Source of the DNA: Toxotes chatareus
Lineage: Eukaryota > Chordata > Actinopteri > Toxotidae
DNA: 64,000 nucleotides
Direction of reading: 5' to 3'
Assembly: GCA_016801885.1 (NCBI GenBank)
Contig: CM028903.1
Coordinates: forward strand, 18,769,035 to 18,833,034
In this document: one piece after another, positions 58,566 through 64,000 of the stretch
Numbering within the stretch: the first letter of the stretch is position 1
Layout: each line of letters begins with the position of its first letter
Translations under genes and position numbers: made by a program
The notes under the pieces: generated by a model
Told to the model about the DNA's origin: nothing
The model's input: only the letters and a program-made list of their open reading frames with translations
The model's database searches: none

Positions 58566-61500
58566 CTGCCTCTTTATTGTGCACTAAATGTATTTTACTT
58601 GCTTAGCTCTTAAATAAGATTAGTTCTAATGGCTCATTCGGGGCAACTGGGACAAAGCCCCACCTGCAGGCAACAGGAAAAGTATGTTTTTGTGATACTG
58701 AGTAATTTAGAGTCGGAGTATATAATTCTGGATAAATTCATAACATTAAAAAAAAAAAAAAAAGAAATCTTTAGTTTTTGAAGTTATTCATCATTATTCT
58801 TCCATTTAAGGTTAGTGGTGGCTGGATAGAATAGTTTTAAAATGGTGCTTTTAATATTGCTCAGCTCAGAGGCTGCTATGTGGGAGATAGCCTCACATTC
58901 ACAATGTCAACTGCCCAGAGTGTGGAAGAACAACAGTGCTTATGCCTAAAGCTGTTGGTAATGAAAGTGGATGTGACAAATATGATGCCAAGTGGAGCTG
59001 ACTGGTTGCCCCCACTGAGGTTCATTTAACTATTTACGAATTACTGTTGTCGTCATTCCCTTGTGTGGTCACTATGTAAGTGGATTATCTTCTATAGCAC
59101 AAATCTGAAAGTCTCTTTTGGAGAAAACTGTAAGATTAAAGGCCTCGGTGACAAGCAGCTACAGGATGTTGTTATGACGTAAATCACTGGTAAAAAGGTG
59201 ACTTTTTTCTTCCTGTGTATATTATTCAGAGGGGATGGTACTGGGTCAAGAGCAGACTTTCAGGCTCTAAAGCATCTTCCAGAGAACATTACTAAACATG
59301 AAAGCTGCAGTGGGCAAGACTATGTAAAAGGACTAAATCGGCAGAGAAAACCTGAATTGACAGCATAGGCCTATATACAAATGAGAAACTAACCAGCATA
59401 ACAGCAAGTTATGCAAAATTATCATCTGAACAATGTCAGATTGTACATTTTTATGGCCTTGCAAATTGGTGCAACAGCATTTTTTCCACCTAAAAATATC
59501 ACTGCATAAGATGAATGAAATCAGAGCCAAAGAAAGTGTTTCCAAAGTTCACCACCATTGCACATCATAATATTCATTTTTGAAGTAAAACTCCTGGTGT
59601 TGGTGATTTAACAGAAACAGGGAAAGTCCAATTTTATACCTTTATAAAATGCAGCTCTGATTTTAATGCTTTGTCATATTATTCCCAAGCAGTAAATAAA
59701 GTGACTCACGGCAGATTTATAACTGCCATGGTAATGCGCTTACAGTTTTATCTTCCTTTGATGTCAGCTATTAGTAATCATTCCACTGCAGCTTTATGTG
59801 TTTGACAAAACAGCCAAAGCCAAGCATTTTCTAATTAGCCCTTATTATCTTGAAGTTTATTGCAGTCACTCTCTACACGACTTCACTGCGGCAGTCCTCC
59901 CTCAAACAATACCTTGCATTAGCATTTTGCATTGTCTGCTTAACAAGGTTCGAATGTTTTGTATTCCTCTCTGCCACTCGTGAGGAAGCTGCAACAGACC
60001 AGAACAGGAATCCACATGACCAAGAGTTGCCTAATGATGAGTGAAAGGGCCTCTCTGTGTTCAGGCTCCTCTGTTCAAGCAGAGGAGCTTCTGCTAGGCT
60101 GCGATTATGCCCATGGTAGCTGCTAGCAGTCTTGTAATCATCAGAACCTTATTGTTGCCTCTTTTTAAAGAAACACTTTCATTGTCGCTAAGAAGAGTGA
60201 TAAAACTAGGAAGAAAGATAAAAAGCATACAGAGAGAGGAGAGAGACAGTGAGATGGAGTACAGTAGGGACGCTGGAGGGAACTCTTGTTCTCAATTATG
60301 CCTCAGTTTTGTGGGAGAAAAATATGTTTAATATACTTTTTGTTTGTTTGTTTTTCCACATATTTTTTCGGTCCAACCCTATTTCCTATCTTTTCTATTT
60401 TTCTTTCTCACAAAATAACTCATTTGGTTCCCCCCCTCCCTTTGTTTTTCAGCAGCTCTTCTCAAATTTTCTCTTCCTTACGTCACATGCAGAAAACCAA
60501 AACATGGAAAGAATGAAAGTAGAAGATTCAGTGCTTGTTGCTTTCACAAAAATCTCCCAGTGATTTTTTTTAGCTTCTTGTTCTTCTTCATTGGTGTAAA
60601 AGTACAAGCCTGACAGAATGTTCAAAGTGTTCAGGATCAAAGAAGAGCACTCTGCTTTTCTGAGTGATGGGGGTTGGATTGGATCCAGAGGGTTAGCTAG
60701 TGTCAGACCACATCACGCCTCTCTATTCTCGCTATCTTTCCCCTTGTTCTTTCTCTCATTTGCTGTCCCCCTCTACATTTACTATATCTCACTTCATCTC
60801 TCTTCCTCTGCCCTTTTTTTATTTACTTTCTCTCTCTATCTGCTGATCACTCTTTCTACATTGCCTCACTTCCCGCCATCTCTCTTCCTTAGCCTCTATT
60901 TTCCTCTGATGCATTTTTCCTCATCTTTACCTCCTCTCATTCATTCATCTCCTCTACCCCTCACTGTCATTATCTATCCAGTTTTATCATTTATCCACTT
61001 CTCCATCTTCCTCCTTCACTCCCTCCCTCCACCTGTGCCTCTAGCTCTCCCCCATCCCTTTCATTTCCCATGGAGTCTCATAAGGATGATGGCTATTCTA
61101 ATCGGCTGTAGCAGTTTCAAACGTGGCCTGACTTAATTTTCAAACTGATGGTAAATGATAAATCAAAGGCATCATAATATTAAAGCGCCGGAAGGAATCT
61201 GAGTCCTTGAGGGATGCATGCTTACGCTGGAGGGCTATTTCTGGGTGGGTACAACGGAGCAGTCAAGTATTCAATTAGGGTTCATATGATTTCTCAGATG
61301 CATCTACAAGCAAAAATCCTCTGTCTAAGTCATGCTTAAGCACCTGAATGAGGTTTAATGCACAGGCAGGGGTCCGCCTTTATAGGCATAAAGCAGCGGA
61401 TGTGGGTATGCACAGCATTTCTTTGCAATGTGAATCAACCTTATGATTTATCACACTGTTCATCATTCTTTTGCTCCTATTTCTCATTACTAAACACAGC

Positions 61501-61794
61501 ATGCTGCCAATAAAGGAGAGGAGGTTTTAAAAATGATTTCCAAAGAGGCGTTATTTTCTACTCTTACCTGTTTGACAGACCAGTATCACACTTTTGGCTT
61601 GTGATATGATTTAGGTTGTGACGGTGTCTCAAGAAATTTTTTGAGACATTTACTCAAGCATAAAGGTTGTGTCCACTCTCTGTTATATTAATCTATAATA
61701 AGAATATTAATTTTTAATTTTATATCTAATATAATTAGAATTATTAGAAGGCTAAAAAGAGAAGGCAGAAGACCCTAACGTGTCACACATTAAT
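58566..61794. other. Unique non-coding sequence with a pyrimidine-rich tract
   Basis: It contains a poly(A) run at 58,748-58,763 and the pyrimidine-rich tract at about 60,720-61,070. The 172-codon frame at 60,618-61,136 is simply that tract read as Ser/Leu/Phe/Pro codons. Confidence 0.55.
60720..61070 (+). repeat. Long pyrimidine-rich (CT) tract
   Basis: About 350 bp are dominated by C and T on the + strand (TCTCT, CCTCC and TTTCC runs) with only scattered purines. It resembles extended polypyrimidine intron sequence or an aged CT-rich simple repeat. Confidence 0.7.
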
Positions 61795-63235
61795 CTCAGT
61801 ACTTTGATATGGTTCCTTCCAAGCTGCTGAAAGAGGCTTTTAGAATCATCATCCCTTGGTTTCTTAGCAATGTGAAAGAGTCTCTTCTATCTGGTCTGGT
61901 TTGGAGCCGCCATTTCTCCATAACCACCATCCTATATCCAAATTACCTTTGGTTTCAAAAATTGTTGAAAATGTGGTTGCTAAGCAACCTTTAGAGATAA
62001 TGGAAGGAAACAAAATATTTGACAAGTTCCAGTCTGGCTTTAGAAAGAACCACAGTACAGAAAAAGCACTCCTTAGAGTAACAAATGAAATTTTAATATG
62101 TGCACACAATAGTAGTATCACTATTTTTGTTTTACTGGACCTGAGTGCAGTCTTTGTTGTTTCTACGATTCTCCTTAACAGACTCAGGAAGCATGTTGAC
62201 CTAGATGGAACTGCTCTAGACTGGTTTTCATCTTATGTATCAAACAGAATATTCAAAGTCGCTGTTGACAACTTTAGTTCTTCAACTAATAAGCGACTTC
62301 TCATGTCATATGGGCTTTCACAGGGCTCAGTGCACGACCCTAGTTTGTTCAGTTTGTATCTGTTGCCCCTTGGCCATGCTATTTGCCATTTCAACCCTAT
62401 GTCCTACTATTGTTATGCCGATGACTCCAGGTTGTATGTTTCGTTTAGCCCTGAAAATTATACCAATCTAGATTTACTGCATTGCTCCTTGCTGCTATTA
62501 AGTGCTGGACGGCTGCTAACTTCCTGCAACTGACCACAGATAACTCTGAAGCCCTGGTTATTGGTCCTGATCATATTTCTAACAGTGTTATACCCCCACC
62601 TTGGACTAATAACTACCAACACAAAGCACTCAGGGTGAAACTTGGAAGTTGTTTTTGATCAGTACTTCAACCTCAACCAGCACATTCAGAGTCTCATTTG
62701 ATCCTGCAGTTTACAAATTAGAAATATTGCCAAAGTCAAGCCAGTGCTCCCCAAAAATATAGCTGAACAACTTACCCACACTCTCATTTCTTCCTGCTCA
62801 GACTAGTGCTTCTCATTATTTATGTGCCTTAACAATGGAGCAGTTGCCCGTTTACAGTTGGTGCAAAACACAGCAGTAAGACTTCTCAGAAACACTCGAT
62901 GCAAGGAACACATTACTCCAGCGCTGGCTGAATTACACTGGCTCCCCATTTGTTATAGAATCGAGTTTAGGATTCTATTGATTACTTTTAAATCACTACA
63001 TGGTCTGGCTCCACTGTACATCTCAGAACTCTCAGAACCCTATTCAGCACCTAGCCCCCTCAGATCAGATAATCAAATGTTGTTAGGAGTTACACAATCC
63101 AGGCTTAAAACAAAGGGGGGGCCATGCTTTTACTGCTTTAGCTCCAGCACTGCGGAACAAACTCACCCTTATTATCAGAACAGCTGAGTCAGAGCCTCAG
63201 TTTAAAAAGCTTTTAAAAACCCACCTGTCACCAGG
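61795..63235 (+). pseudogene. L2/CR1-type LINE reverse-transcriptase fossil
   Basis: Reverse transcriptase and C-terminal region of a non-LTR retrotransposon, truncated at its 5' end. Recognisable in order: MVPSKLLKEAF (61,809 onward); ISKLPLVSKIVE and FQSGFRKNHSTEKALLRV; motif A start LLDLSA (Asp at 62,138-62,140), where the usual following FDxVDH reads FVVST; GTALDWFSSY; GLSQGSVHDPSLFSLYLLPL; the catalytic box YADD (62,414-62,425); ANFLQLTTDNSEALVIGP in a different frame (from 62,503); then ARLQLVQNTAVRLL, HITPALAELHWLP and ILLITFKSLHGLAP (62,846 onward); and finally ALAPALRNKLT and FKKLLKTHL (63,126-63,230), again shifted. The reading frame changes at least four times, one change at a run of seven G near 63,115, and there are at least three in-frame stops. 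The endonuclease domain is missing. No poly(A) or short-repeat tail is visible at the 3' side. Inactive. Confidence 0.9.
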
Positions 63236-64000
63236 TGCTCCAAAAATCAAGCAATTTTGCGATTTAAAAACAGCTATAACATCTCCTGGTACCCCACACC
63301 CCCAAGGTCAGGTCATAATAATGCCACACCCCTGACGTAAATACACAGAAATCAACTGTCAAGCAGAATGGAGAGTTTACAGTTATAATGTGTTCAAGGT
63401 GTTAAAGGGCCATAATCAAGCTTAAACTGGGCGTTTTAGCTGAACTGGATGTTTTAGCTCAAACATGTCAGGTACTTTGTTGACCTTCTCTGTAAGAGCT
63501 GCTTCTGCTCCCGTCACACCACAGTCATAATTCACATAGCCGCTCGGCATAAGTATTGGTCTTTTTGAGTGTTTGAACAAATGACTAATGCTTTTGTTCT
63601 GTTTTTGTTAAGACAGCATCAGTGTGAACATTGAAAGTAGAGCAGCAACATTAAAAAGTAAACTTTGTTATGCCTCTGTCGGTGACTCATGCTATCGCTG
63701 ACATACTGTATATCTCTGCTTTGACCTTATACAACAGTAACTTCAGCTACAGTCTCAATGCAGCAGCCCAAGAATTAAATAAGGTAGGGTTAATAGGTAG
63801 CCATCAAGTCACAGTTTTATACGTCTACTTGTTGTCAACTGACATCAAAAATAGAAAAACATGACAATGAAAACATCTGTAACATTATGAACCATTGACT
63901 GAGACATGAAGCGCATTTTCACATTTATCTGCATTAGCGTGAACACAGTTTTAGCAAGAGCACAAAAGAATAAGACATTTGTGTGATTTGTGTATTCTTA
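63236..64000. other. Non-coding sequence after the LINE fossil
   Basis: The first 100-200 bases may be LINE 3' UTR, but no tail marks the end. Nothing else is recognised up to the window edge. Confidence 0.5.

Noticed and set aside
60618..61136. 172-codon open frame rich in Ser, Leu, Phe and Pro
   Set aside because: It is the pyrimidine-rich tract in translation. Such tracts lack stop codons because stops need purines.
1..64000. CRISPR arrays, operons, ribosome binding sites, bacterial or phage genes
   Set aside because: The sequence has vertebrate features throughout (microsatellites, Tc1/hAT/LINE fossils), and no direct-repeat/spacer array or prokaryotic coding density is present.

Overview
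This 64 kb window looks like non-coding nuclear DNA from a teleost (ray-finned) fish. The evidence is the many CA/GT, TA and AAT microsatellites, the scarcity of CpG outside repeat-derived patches, the AT-rich composition with vertebrate-style pyrimidine tracts, and fossil copies of repeats I recognise as typical of fish genomes: Tc1-like transposons, a hAT-type miniature element, an L2/CR1-type LINE, and several anonymous high-copy teleost repeats. I found no convincing exon of a host protein-coding gene and no intact RNA gene. Nearly all open reading frames are short and either lie in microsatellites or pyrimidine-rich tracts or are as long as chance predicts. The window is best read as a long intron or a gene desert.

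Layout. 0-9 kb: unique AT-rich sequence with a degraded teleost repeat (about 1.62-1.96 kb), a near-ideal recursive ('ratchet') splice site at 3,821-3,864, a retroelement 3' tail near 8.55 kb and a GC-richer, unexplained open-frame island at 8.63-9.0 kb. 9-19 kb: a compound TA/TG microsatellite, a 114-bp tandem repeat (three copies, 11.80-12.14 kb), a GC-richer DNA-transposon-derived block (14.05-15.32 kb) holding a 36-bp perfect palindrome, and next to it a tiny Tc1-like remnant. 19-32 kb: a teleost repeat at 19.26 kb, a second teleost repeat at 25.53 kb, and two unrelated Tc1-like fossils side by side (27.22 and 27.40-28.12 kb). 32-46 kb: a well-delimited hAT-type miniature element with an intact 8-bp target-site duplication (32.45-32.78 kb), clusters of POU/octamer motifs, and otherwise unique sequence. 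46-64 kb: more unique sequence, a retroelement tail (55.88 kb), a second and inverted copy of the 1.6-kb repeat (58.27 kb), a long pyrimidine-rich tract (60.7-61.07 kb) and a frameshifted LINE reverse transcriptase fossil (61.8-63.24 kb).

There is no operon-like cooperation here. The parts with possible present-day function are the recursive splice site, which would imply that a long gene is transcribed on the + strand across this window, and a few clusters of transcription-factor-like motifs. The rest is mostly transposon debris and simple repeats. Family names for repeats rest on recognition of sequence patterns, not on a database search.
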